64,000 nt of DNA, from the NCBI RefSeq assembly GCF_958295425.1, contig NC_081146.1:8939485-9003484 (forward strand), written 5' to 3'. The stretch comes from Solea solea. Taxonomy: Eukaryota > Chordata > Actinopteri > Pleuronectiformes > Soleidae. The notes below the pieces were generated by a model, which searched no databases, was not told the origin of the DNA, and saw only the letters and a program-made list of their open reading frames with translations. The position numbers were made by a program, and so were the translations under genes. Shown in pieces: positions 38,883 through 50,556 of this stretch (the stretch's first letter is position 1; every line of letters begins with the position of its first letter).

Positions 38883-41740
38883 GTTCTGCCTCATTAACAC
38901 CAGGTTTGGTCTCCATGAGGACTACTGGTGCTGAACAAGTTTGTGTTTATGCCACACACACAAACACACACACACAAACACACACACACACTTACTTTTG
39001 TGTATTTTTTATTTTATTTACTTTTAAGACAGAGTTAAGAGCTTGATTAATAAGTGCTGTGCAAACTTAATTAAACTGTCAGGTGGTTCATGCTAATCAT
39101 ACATTAATGCACCGTCTCGACTTAATTTATTAAGACGTCAGGCCCAGACTCTTGGTTGTTTCATTAGCCGTTTCATTACCTCACATGATTCAGTTTGTTT
39201 TTTGGCCCAGAGCGTGTGTGGTTAATTTCTCCTGCTTTGATGGAACAGCCGACTGTTAAACGCAGACTAACTGCCTGCCACGGTCTTCACAGCACTGTCT
39301 GTGTAATGAACAATCATCATTTATATGATGTGTTTTTAAATAATAAGCAATTTACTAATGTGTTTGTACTAATAAACAAGCTGGGAATGACATTGGCTTT
39401 TGCATCATCTTTGTGCTGCGTGTGTGTGAATGGGTGAATGAACATGTCACGGCAGAACATGGCGGTGCACGTGACATAAAGCATGACTTTTCACAACTCT
39501 GCTTGATACACACACACACAACCTCCCCTCCATGGTCTTTATTTAAATACCCAGCTATTCCAATTTTTTTGACTATGCTTGAATAGCCCCTCCTTCTCCT
39601 CACCTGCCTGCAGTGCTGCTACAGAGAGTGTTGTTGTGAGTCATCTCTGTGACAGTGGGATACAGGCCACAGATTGTTTGCTGCTCTGAAAAGACCATGG
39701 ACTGACTGAAATGATTGACTGACTATTATTTAGTGCAAAGAGGCTGTGACACACGCGCACAAAAAACACCACATGTGCGTGTGCCACATGTGCTGCCACG
39801 GTCATGCCTCCTTTCTGTCCATGTGCCATGTTTGTGAGTAACTGTGCATGTGTGTGTGTGAGAGAGAGAGCGATGAGTCACAGAGTGGTTTGTTGCAGAT
39901 TTCAAGAGCCAAACAGCAAAACCTGGTCAGAGGCAGAAGCACGCGCTGACTTACAGCCTCATAATTGCAAACTCAACATGGAGCCTCTTCAGTGTTTATG
40001 TCTGTACTTTCTCTTCACCTGTATCTCAGCAACACTCCACAACACACGCACAAACACACACAGTGAGGAGAGAAGGTGGAGTAAAGACAGGATAGTAAAC
40101 TGTGAGATGGACAATTCAACCACTCCACAACATCAAACCTCACATACATGTACTGTATGTGATGTGTACAGAAAAAAAACATGTCCAAATATAGAAATAC
40201 TAATGGATATATTGATATGAAGGCCACATTCAATAATGATCACATGATCAGATTGGGTAGTTAAATGCCACGTGACTAAAATTAGTTAGAAAAAGAAAAT
40301 CCATTAATAGGATGTACACAGAAGATTGTATGCATGAAAAGAGGCAGCTATAATAATAATAATGACAAAAACTCACTATTAATGAGTGTTAAAGGAGATG
40401 AAAAGAATGTATTAAAATGTACTCAAGATAAATCACTGTAATATAACTGCACACACACACATAATCATTGTTGCAGTAGAGAATCATAATTTGAGTCTAA
40501 TTATGAAATAGTCATTGGCATAATTAATCCATACTTATTAAGCCAAATGATAAATAATTGTATTTGCATGGTTAGAAATAAATGAATGAAATGATGATGA
40601 CTTCCTCTGTAATCATGAGGTGACTTTCCTTCTCAACACAAATAAAGTTCAGTACAGACGTGAACCAGCTGCTTGAAAAGATTCGAAAAGAAATGAACAG
40701 GAAGTGAGACCATTTAGATTTAAGTTGCTGTGATGCTGTGTGTCAGAGCATCACTTGGTTTTTGTTGTTGTTGCACATCCTGTGCCTTGAGCACAGGAAC
40801 AATCATGTAAATAAACTCCACTCTTTATTTATCAACAAGTCCTGGAAAAAGCATGTGTGCTGCAGCGGAAATGAGGTGTGTCAGTGATGCGGAGGTGTTT
40901 TATTTCCAGTAAACTGTAACTTTAACCCACCAGTTGTTCTGTACAGTAACAGGATGTCAGTGTGATGACGACCAAAAAGAGACATTAAAGCCGTAGGAAA
41001 AGTAGAACTCCCTTTTTTTCCTCTGCCTCTGTGACTGTTGATGATACAAACAAAGTGAGTGAGGTTACTGTGAGTAGCTTGTATATTCAAATGAACAGGG
41101 TTATTCGTCAACTGAGGCCACATATTAACAAAACTTGTGTAAGAGTTTGAATTCAGATGATCTTTGGCAGATATTGTCCACCCATATAATGTTACTTAAT
41201 TAGTAACACTGTAGTTTGAACTTTGCAGATGACGTTGTTTATATTTAAATAATGTTTTGTCTTAATATACACTTGGGGGGCTTTGCACAACAGTTTTGCC
41301 ATTTACTCATTAACACGGCTATATACAGAGCCTGGCTATGTTGAGCCTCCTTCATACTAAAGCCCTCAGGTCTACTCTTCATGTAATAACTGCGCCACCC
41401 TGTGGCTAAACATCAGCACTGAAGTCATAACTTCACAAGTTCTAATTTTCAATGATTATTGACACTATTATTGTGATTTGTCTTGACTGTGCGTGATGGG
41501 GACCTCTGTTGGGGACTTTATAGATGCTCTTCATTTAGGCAGGGAATGTAATTCGGGTAAAAGTTTTCCACTTTTCACTCACTCAGCTAAAATAATAATA
41601 ATTATGTATCACGTTCTCCCAAAACAACCAGCTGTTATAGTTTCTTGACTAAAATAAATGTGAACCATACATGGCTGTAGAAAGAGAATGGTAGCCTATA
41701 ATGTAAATAAATAAATAAAAGAAAAGAATAGAAGATAGAG
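38883..41740. other. intergenic spacer downstream of cdh17
   Basis: Short CA runs at 38953-38992 and scattered AT-rich sequence. I see no conserved gene. The longest open frames here have no recognisable similarity and no exon context. Confidence 0.55.
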
Positions 41741-43475
41741 TGAAACTGAAACTATAGCTGGAGAGAGTGAAATTCTTTATTAGGGATATGGTTTGATGAG
41801 AAAGTTACATGGAAGTTACATATTCAAAAATTAATGGACAAATGTAAGAAAATATTGAATATAATGAGATGTTTAGTTGGTAGGGAATGGGGAGCAGATA
41901 GGAAAGCTTTAAGGGCTATATATAATGGGTTACTAAGATCAGTGCTAGATTATGGCTGTGTGGTGTATGGATCTGCAGCAAGCACACATCTCAAAAAACT
42001 GGATACACTACAGTATCAGGCTCTAAGATTATGCACAGGAGTTTTTTAAACAACCCTGACATCAGCACTCCAAGTAGAAATGGGGGAAAAACCACTAGAA
42101 TTAAGAAGGATACAGAACTCATTGAACTACTGGACCAGGCTAAAGGGTCATAATCAGTATCATCCAACATGAGACACATTAAAACCATGTTGGGAAAAGG
42201 AGAAAGGAAACAAAAAAAGCTTTGAATGGACAATCAATCAGACAGCATCAGAGCTCACAGTAGACCAATACAGCGTTAGCCCAAAAGTACCACTGTCAAC
42301 AATAGCACCATGGATACTTCCAGATGCCACCATAGATTTTACATGGTTAGAGAAGAAAATCAAAGGTATGGAGAGCCAGAATCCACAGTTAATACAAGAT
42401 TATATAGACAGCGATCATGGATACATCCAAGTATACACAGATGCATCAAAAAACCTATCCCAGAAAACAGGAATAGGAGTCTTCATACCAGAATTTCAAA
42501 TTAAAAAACAGAAACGAATAAGTGACAATGTATCAGTGTACACAGGAGAACTTACTGCTATTCTATTAGCAGTCCAGTGGGTGGAAGAAATACAACCACT
42601 GAAAACAATCATCTGTTCAGACTCAAGTTCATCACTCACAAGCCTACAGTCCAGCCATTCTGAAAGCAGACAAGACCTCATAATAGAAATACAACAAATA
42701 TTATATATAATTCAGATGATGGGACTCACAGTAATATGTTTATGGATACCAGCACACAAAGGGAACGACATAGCAGACAAGGTGGCAAAAGCAGCAACAG
42801 GACATAATAATATAGATTTAGCAATAAAATTAAGCAAAACAGAAATGAACAGCATCAAAAACTAAAGATGATTTTACAGTATCCAAAGAAAAGTGGGAGC
42901 TGCCATGCACATGGAAAGAAGCAGGAAAGAGGAAAATATAATATCGAGGATCAGATTTGGCCATACAGGATTAAACAACACATTATTTCTCACCAATAAA
43001 CACAATACAGACAGATGTGATCACTGTGGGCAGGAGGAATCATTCATCATTTTATAACACAATGTCAGAAATACCAACGGGAGAGAATAAGAGAGTAATG
43101 ATTAAAAAGTTGAGAGACATTGATGAGGAATTGGAGTTGGTAGATGTATTGCAGAAGAACTGGAGTGAGTGTTACAAGAAATGACTTCAGTTTCTTAAAA
43201 CCACAAAGTTGATATAGGATGTGTGTGTGTGTATGAATAGGTGTATGTATGTATGCATATAGGTTATTGTTTTTTTGTGTTTTGTAGTATGCAGAAAAAT
43301 TCTTGTCTGCTTGATTTAGTTTTTTTTAATGTTTCAATGTTTTTATATCTATAGGCTAATTGATTTTTTTTTTATTGATTTTGTTTTAATTTCCAATGTA
43401 TTTACTTGCTTCTGTAAAGCACTATGAATTGCCTTGTCTAAGAATGGTGCTATACAAATAAACTTGCCTTGCCTA
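41740..43475 (+). mobile_element. I/Jockey-type LINE fragment with RNase H domain, decayed
   Basis: A 5'-truncated non-LTR retrotransposon. Frame 41834-42049 gives the end of a reverse transcriptase thumb region (RSVLDYGCVVYGSA, then LDTLQYQALRLCTGVF). Frame 42368-42865 is a largely intact RNase H domain with catalytic acids in YTDAS, TGELTAI, CSDSSSSL and GNDIADKVAKAA. A zinc-knuckle-like CDHCGQEES block follows at 43015. The 3' end has the fish LINE-type tail (GTAAAGCACTATGAATTGCC ... ATACAAATAAACTTGCC). Frameshifts and stops separate the blocks, so it is inactive. RNase H after the RT places it in the I superclade; the family is not named. Confidence 0.8.
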
Positions 43476-43544
43476 TGTATATCTGTATATATATGTGTGT
43501 ATGTTTAATTATCATTTATTTCATTATTACTTTTACTTATTACT

Positions 43545-43830
43545 TTTTTAGTTTATTTATTGACTTTTAAGTAATAGTTCAGTTAGATCAACGTTTCGAT
43601 CCACACTCCATACCACATGGTGGCGGTAATGCACCAAATCGTTGTTTGCCAACCGCCATAAAAAGAGAAGCATAAAGCAGAGGCTGATTGATTGGTGACA
43701 TACAACACACCTGCTGCTCATCTTCACGCACACGCGAAAAAAGTGTCGCTGCTTAACTACTGAAACTGTTCCGGGAGGAAGGAACTTGTGGCAGTAATGC
43801 ACCAACCGCCATAAAACCTCAGAAAAGGAG
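43545..43830 (+). repeat. dispersed repeat with GGTAATGCACCAA...CCGCCATAAAA units
   Basis: The phrase TGGCGGTAATGCACCAA at 43620 is followed by CAACCGCCATAAAA at 43649; a second GGCAGTAATGCACCAACCGC at 43790 again leads to CCATAAAA. The two related copies flank about 150 bases and look like pieces of an interspersed fish repeat immediately upstream of the GC-rich start of the next locus. Confidence 0.4.
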
Positions 43831-45071
43831 GGAACTTTAAAAAAAAAGAAGAGAGAAAAAAAAGGAAAACTACCGCGCCGTGACGTCAGACGCCGAAAAG
43901 GTGCACGCGGCCTCCAGGATGGCGTGTTCGACCTGGTCCAGGTTGGTGGCCCGTCCAGAATGGTGAGTAACTTTTGTCAAGTTATCTTAAAGGTGACTCT
44001 GTTTGCTCAATACCTCAATATCCAAGCTGAGCCTCATTGTCAGCCAGTTATCTGAATTGACAGCCGTTTTGTCTGGTTACAGCAGTTAAATCATTGGTTT
44101 AAATGGGGCTGCAACTAATTAATATTTTCATTAACCTGTGATTTATTTTCATGTTTGGTCCATAAAATGTTAAATGTTATTCACTGTTTTTAAATTCAGT
44201 TATATTCTTAAATTATTTGGATTCAGTGATTGCTTAAATGGAGCAAAGAAATTAGGAATTATCCACATTTAACAAAATAAAAAAAATCTCAAACTCAAAC
44301 ACTTAAACCAATCCATTATCAAAATAGACAAAACAAGACTAACTTAACTCACTTATCCACTCATGGTCATTACTATTGAGTTTTTCACTGGAAAGACTTA
44401 GTTGTTTTTTTATGTTAAATGTTTCTAAACAGATTCAGGGTTATACATGTCTTTTATAATTCTAAACTTTTAATGTAGTCATTAAAATACAAACTTTTTT
44501 TTTTTAAAGGAACAACCTGCTTCCTGCTCACAGAGACCTGGTCAGACCGTCATATACAAAAGCCTGAGGCTGTCAAAAAAAGGTGAGTGACACCTTTAGA
44601 GATCATTTACTACATCATTGAAAATATTATGGCTGATTTTCATAATGTATTTAACTGATGGCAATATATCATATTAATTTAATCACACATGTATAACATA
44701 AGTGTTTTGTGTGGCTACTGACATTTCTATACTTGAACTTAAAAAACATTCCTTAAGTCTTAATCAACTTTATTTTACATCACTTGTGATAAAGTTAATT
44801 TCTTTGTTTCACTGTTAAAATAGAATTTGTGCTGGCAGCAATGTTTTCACTGAAAGTGAGTCTTTATATCTCAGGCTGGGTGAACCATGTCTGTACCTCA
44901 TACAAACACATTCTAGAACACCTTACCTAGTTATTTTCACCTGTAACTGTATGAACTTGAACATTGTCAAGGCTGGAGACTGGACTCAAACATTTTTTGT
45001 TTGTTTTTTTTCCCCACAGATTGATCTTCATGAAGACTGTCAAATAGTAGGTGTCATGATTTAATTCTGGG

Positions 45072-46470
45072 TGGCCGCCGTGTCCCCACTCTTTCTTGGC
45101 CGCCGTGTCCCCACTCTTTCTTGGCCGCTGTGCCTACATCTCTCTGCATTGTCCAACATGGCCACGTTCTTTCTATTCTCCTGCTTTCCATCTGTCAAAT
45201 AGCTGAGGGTTGTACATGGAGCATTTGCCACAGGTTGGTTTTGTATGTTCCTGTCCACTTTATTGGGTGGTCTGAAATCTGGTCCTCGTTGGTTATATTT
45301 TTGTGGAACTGCTGAGCGAGTGATTTGAAAGAATGAGGTGACTGATGGAGTGTTTAAAGTTATCTCTCTGAATGAATGGGTTGTGTGTGACTGAGATGCC
45401 TGGATTGATTAGTTAAGATGGTCTGAGAATATATTATAATAGATTATGTTCAGCAGTTCATATTAAAGTAGATATGGTGTCTGGAAGGGCTTAGATGCTT
45501 GATAAGTTATAATGCACTAACATTTCCTTTTTAGGTCTGTCTACAAAGGGTGAGTCCATATTTTTTTATTTCTTTTGCAGAGTAGGGGAATAAACAAAAG
45601 AAAATTTGCTAGTACTTTTTTGCTAGTCTGGCTGCCCACAGCTAACTACCGAATCACACTGACTTGATTTACATGCAAAGTTAAGAACACGCTTCTCTAT
45701 GGAGGCGTTTTCTTGCTTTGCCACTGTACCCTTAACAACTTTTTCTTTCAAACTGTTTCTTGGGACGGTAAGTGACACGCAGGCCGCGGGCCATCGCTCT
45801 TCCGGCCGCCGTGTCGATCTGTCCTGGCCCTCCTCGTGCCTTTCCTCACTTCTAAAAGGAAAAAAAAAAAATTAACTTTAGTTTTCTTTAGCACTAAAAT
45901 ATAGTGATGTTGGAGGACCAGATCTTAAATGAGGTTTAAATGGATGTTGGTGTACAGTTAAAGCTAGATGGTAGGAATAAAATGAATGTTGTGCCTTGTA
46001 CACTCTGTCACAAGGCTTAGACTTCTTGGCCACTGTGCCTTTTTTTTTTTTTCTCTCTCTTTTCCATCGTGGCCATTAATCTACCGTTAGCCCTAGAACG
46101 TTAAAATAGATCCTGGTGATCTACAAACATAGTACCTGGCTTTGGATGGCAGCTGTGCCATTGCCTTTGTATGGCCATACGTCCCTTAATGCAAGTAGGC
46201 CATGATCGCTAACTGTGCCCGTGCCTTCGCGGTCTACTTGTGTTATTGTACGTCTGGCTTGCGCGTATAGTCATTTTACATAGACAAACATGGGTGCCTT
46301 CCGCGTCCATGCACAGTAAGTGAACTAACCTGTACTTTCCTTCTAGCATCAGTCAAGAGGAGCAACGACATCCCTGCATGTCCATCTTAATTAGATCGCG
46401 TTTTAGTTAAGGTAAAATTTCAAATGCTAAGTGCAGTTTTTCTTTCTTGATTGGCCGCTATGCCATTACT
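45072..46470 (+). repeat. 25-base tandem and dispersed TTGGCCGCYGTGYC motif
   Basis: The unit GGCCGCCGTGTCCCCACTC occurs in tandem at 45072 and 45097, with a third partial copy at 45123. Related copies, often after CTTTCTT or CTTCTT, occur at 45804 (GGCCGCCGTGTCGAT), 46027 (GGCCACTGTGCC), 46148 (GGCAGCTGTGCC) and 46453 (GGCCGCTATGCC). The spread over 1.4 kb of otherwise AT-rich sequence is unusual. Confidence 0.6.
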
Positions 46471-46486
46471 ATACCTGCTCTGACCT

Positions 46487-46488
<2 letters not shown>

Positions 46489-46519
<31 letters not shown>
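46489..46519 (+). repeat. (GT)n microsatellite
   Basis: A GT run ending in GTGCGTGCGACGACGACG. Confidence 0.95.
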
Positions 46520-46523
<4 letters not shown>

Positions 46524-46876
46524 CGACGACGACGACTGACTTGGACTGACGTTAATTTGACCTTTGGACCAAGACTAACACTCCAATTGACTTTACTGCA
46601 CCAGGAAGGTGAACACAATTTATGCTGCAAGATGCACACCAATTAGACAACAAGCAAATTCTTTCAATAACAGGTAAAATGTTTACCTTTCAGGTAAGTA
46701 TTAAAGGCCTTTGCCACATGATCTTTGTGGCTAAATCGTGTCCACTCAATTTATAAAGTTAATTTGCATCTAAACATTTACAATGCCTGACAAAATGGCA
46801 TAACAATAATCAATTTTTTTTGTTTTGCGTTACTGAGTGCAAAGGCCTTTATTTACACACTGCTGTCATGGCATGT

Positions 46877-47145
46877 GTCACTGTCTCTCTCTCTCGCTGG
46901 TCTGTCTGTCTCTCTTGCTGGTCTGTCTGTCCTGTGTGTCTTTCTGTCTCTCTCTCTCTCTCACTGGTCAGTCTGTCTCTCTCTCTCTCTCGCTGGTCTG
47001 TCTGTCCTGTGTGTCTTTCGGTCTCTCTCTCTCTCACTGGTCAGTCTGTCTCTCTCTCTCTTGCTGTTCTGTCTGTCTTGTGCGTCTGGTCTCTGTCTGT
47101 CTGTCCTGTGTGTCTGGTATCCTTCGGTCCTGTGTGTCGGATTTA
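46877..47145. repeat. CT-rich minisatellite
   Basis: Imperfect units of CTGGTCTGTCTGTCCTGTGT plus CTCTCTCTCTC and CACTGGTCAGTCTGTCTC repeat two to three times with a period of about 66-70 bases. The strand is almost entirely pyrimidine plus G. All long frames here are low-complexity artefacts. Confidence 0.8.
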
Positions 47146-48818
47146 GTCACTTTTTTAGTCTCAACTTAAATGGATGATTTTAAAGTTGATTAGGAAATTC
47201 TGGTCCCTTATTTTGAAATGGCTTTAATTTAAAAATGTAATTTTGGTCTTGAATCTCAGTTATCATAATTGTAACTTGGACTGTTGACAAACATGGAAGC
47301 TGATGAATCATTTAGTAAAGGCATCAAAGTTTACTGTAGCTTGTTTAAAGTTCTTTCAAAGTGCTGTAAAAATGTAGTAATTGATTATGATGAGCTAGAC
47401 CAGGTCTTCATTTATTCTCAACTGGTAATTGCTTTGATAAGAAATGGTTCCTGATTTGATTATGAAGCTAAACTTTTGATTTATATGCAAGTGTAGTCAC
47501 ATTAGATTGTAGGTGTTATTCAGCCCATGGATAATGTTATGATATACTTTAAATCTGGCATTTGTTGGCACACTTTTGATAACCATTTAAGTCTTAAACT
47601 TCACGCACTGCCATCAGCCTTTGTAGTCGCTAACTGAAATCACATTCAGTATTAATGCTGACTTGTCTCACTCTGCCAAGTTTATTTCCCTCTAAAGGAG
47701 TTGAACCTTTTCGTGTTCATAGTCTTTTTGCGCGTCATGTTGGGAGGCCTCCCAGCAGGGGATTTTTATCTTCCCCTGCTAAACTATGTGTTACTCGCCT
47801 TAGGGATGCAGGGCTATCCTGCATAGTTTCTTTCATAAATTAGATTGTAGGTTGCAGGATTAGAACGCGTTTCTTTTCTTTAGGAGGACACAAACCTGGC
47901 AGAGAGACAACTCGGATTATTTAAGTGAAAATTGCACCAAATGTTCAAACTTTTTATATTTCGATACGATGACTTGAAATAAAACCTTTATTCTGTGGGC
48001 TGAATTCAGACAGAAATCAGACAGAATTTGGCTTCATGTTAAAGACTGTTGTTTAAGTACTCTCTTGTAGCAGGAGTGAGCAGCTGCAGCTTTTAAATTA
48101 ATTTTTTGTTATTTGATTTGTTTTGATGTGTTTATTGTGGATTGACTTGGTGTCTGGAGCTTTGTGGTTAACAGTGATCATGTAAACGTGTAAACACAAG
48201 TGGTCTTTTGCCTCTTATTTGTGAAGCTGGCAGCTGGTTGAAATGATAGGACTTTATTGCTTTCCCAAAGTGGGATTTTAGATAGAGCATAGGGTTAACA
48301 CCTCACCATACACTAGCTACTTCAGCGAACAAGTGTCTGTATTCCGTTATTACCCATTACTTTCTTTCAAATTTCACAATTTAGGCAGTTTATAGGGTCA
48401 TTAGGAATATGCTTAATCCCAATGTCTTGGTTGGTTGCATGAGAAACTGCTATCTCTTAGATGTGTTGGTGAAGTTCCTCCTCTGATTTTTGTAGACTTG
48501 CCCTAAAGTTTCTCTCTGCTTTAACTCTTGTTGAGCTATGCATTAAATGATTCCTCCAACTTTTTTCCTCAGAATTTTTTTCTCCCTGCAGCCTTCCACC
48601 ATCCACTGCTGCTGTTGCATCTGCTACAGGTAGCCGTATCCTGATTCACTGCGTCTTCATGTGTTTGGTAAGAAGTGTCATTAGACTACTAACAATGTAA
48701 ACACCTTTTAAATGCTTGATCTAATTTACCCAAATGGTTCATCAGTTTAGGACAAGAAATCATTGACTTTGACATTCTTGGGGTCAGTAACCTGACCTCT
48801 AAATGTTTGGGAAACCAT

Positions 48819-49185
48819 GTAAAAGATCGCAAGCTCTCTGCATGACCCAACAGCATCGATGTTTGAGTTATTTAATTGCTCAATTTCTAAATCAGTCAAG
48901 ATTTTATGAGCTGGGTCTTCTTCACACAACAGAGAACAAGGTTGAGTCGACTCGTAACATGGTAAGGCATTTTGTCCTTCCCCTTCTTCTCTGTGTGTGA
49001 GGAAATCTGGCCACGGATCCTGACTGAGTAGCATACCATGGCTGTGCAGTTTCCAAAATCAGATAAGGATCCATCTGATTTTGTGACTCGGCTTGTCATG
49101 ATATGCATGTATCTTCCTCCGAAACAAAGGATTGGAATGGACAGGTTTGTAGTGTAAATAACATCACATCACTTGTAGATGGTGA
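48819..49185 (+). repeat. duplicated block, copy A
   Basis: This 0.37 kb segment is about 95% identical to 50191-50556, starting GTAAAAGATCGCAAGCTCTC and ending ACTTGTAGATGGTGA. Small indels differ (for example a 4-base gap near 48943 and a 5-base insertion near 49157). No protein family is recognisable in either copy. Confidence 0.9.
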
Positions 49186-50190
49186 AGCATTTGTTTAAAT
49201 TGGGATCAAGCATTTTCAGGTGTCTGCTTTGTCAATTCTCTGGTGCCACGTCTTGCTAAACACACGAGAAGCTCTGAATTGTGGAACTGCTGCCTCCTGC
49301 AGATGTTACAACAGCAATGACTGTTGAAAGGCTGCAGGGAGCGAAAATGAGATCTGAGGACAGGAAAGTGGAATTGATTTCATGCTTAGCTAAATGAGGG
49401 TTTCAGCAGAGGACCTTTTTGTGGCGAGGCTACAGAATCAGAAGGAACGTTTGTCTGGGCAACTGGGACATTTACAGTTTTTCATGCAGCCAACCAAGAC
49501 ATTGGGTTAGCATCATCCCAAATGGCTGGCAAAGATTGCTTGTAACTGTCAGTGTAGGACAGGAAAGGCAGGTATAGGTTAGGGAGGGCATCCATCGGTG
49601 AGCTCTGACTGGACGTGAGGACCTGTCATACTTGACCAGGTGAGCTACCTTAAGATTTGTAATTTGTTTACTTCTTTTTTTTTTTTCTTGTGACTTATCA
49701 AATTCTTCCTTGTTTTGAAGAGATGAAGGCTGCAACACTTCCTGGATCAGAGGACTCCATGTTAGACACCACGACCTGGAGAAGTCCCGTCCTGGATGGC
49801 TGCGGTGATGACCTAGCCCAAGATGAACCAACCCTTCTACGACGAGGACTTCGCCCAAGATGAACCGACCTTTTCCACGTCTTCTCCACGGGATGTCTTC
49901 AGGTACGTTCTTTCAGATGGTACTCAATATGTTTAATCCATATTTACTTAATACTAAAGTGTGCTGACTCTTATTTATTTAATTTTTTTGTTAGATGTTG
50001 GACCTTGCCAAACTGTACACATGCCTCAATGGCTGCTACGTCACTCTGCCCAACAGGACATGGTCAACAAGATTTTTTTTATTTTTTTTAAATGGACTTT
50101 AACCCACAACCACACATGACAAAACGCTGTACATGTGATGCATCACCACACTAAAATACAGACACTGCTACTTTCAGCCTGTTTCAGTCT

Positions 50191-50556
50191 GTAAAAGATC
50201 GCAAGCTCTCTGCATGGCCCAACAGCATCAATGTTTGAGTTATTTAATTGCTCAATTTTTAAATAAGTCAAGATTTTATGAGCTGGGTTTTCTTCACACA
50301 GCAGAGAACAAGGTAAATTGAGTCGACTCGTAACATGGTAAGGCATTTTGTCCTTCCCCTTCTTCTCTGTGTGTGAGGAAATCTGGCCACAGATCCTGAC
50401 TGAGTGGCATACCATGGCTGTGCAGTTTCCAAAATCAGATAAGGATCCATCTGATTTTGTGACTCGGCCTGTCATGATATGCATGTATCTTCCTCCGAAA
50501 CAAAGGATTGGAATGGACAGGTTTGTAGTGTAAATCACATCACTTGTAGATGGTGA
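50191..50556 (+). repeat. duplicated block, copy B, flanked by a 25-base direct repeat
   Basis: Second copy of the block at 48819. It is bounded by a direct repeat starting ACAGACACTGCTACTTTCAG at 50158-50182 and 50563-50587, which copy A does not have in the same place. The direct repeat suggests insertion or unequal exchange. Confidence 0.9.

Noticed and set aside
40015..40233. Short frames near 40000 with CA-repeat-derived peptides
   Set aside because: Low-complexity text, no splice context, no recognised family.
46820..47177. Overlapping open frames of about 100 codons on both strands
   Set aside because: They are translations of a CT minisatellite (Ser/Leu/Cys/Val only) and have no exon context.
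47370..47460. Possible C/D snoRNA (ATGATGA at about 47388, CCTGA at about 47450)
   Set aside because: The bases outside the two boxes do not pair into a terminal stem, and no C'/D' pair is convincing.
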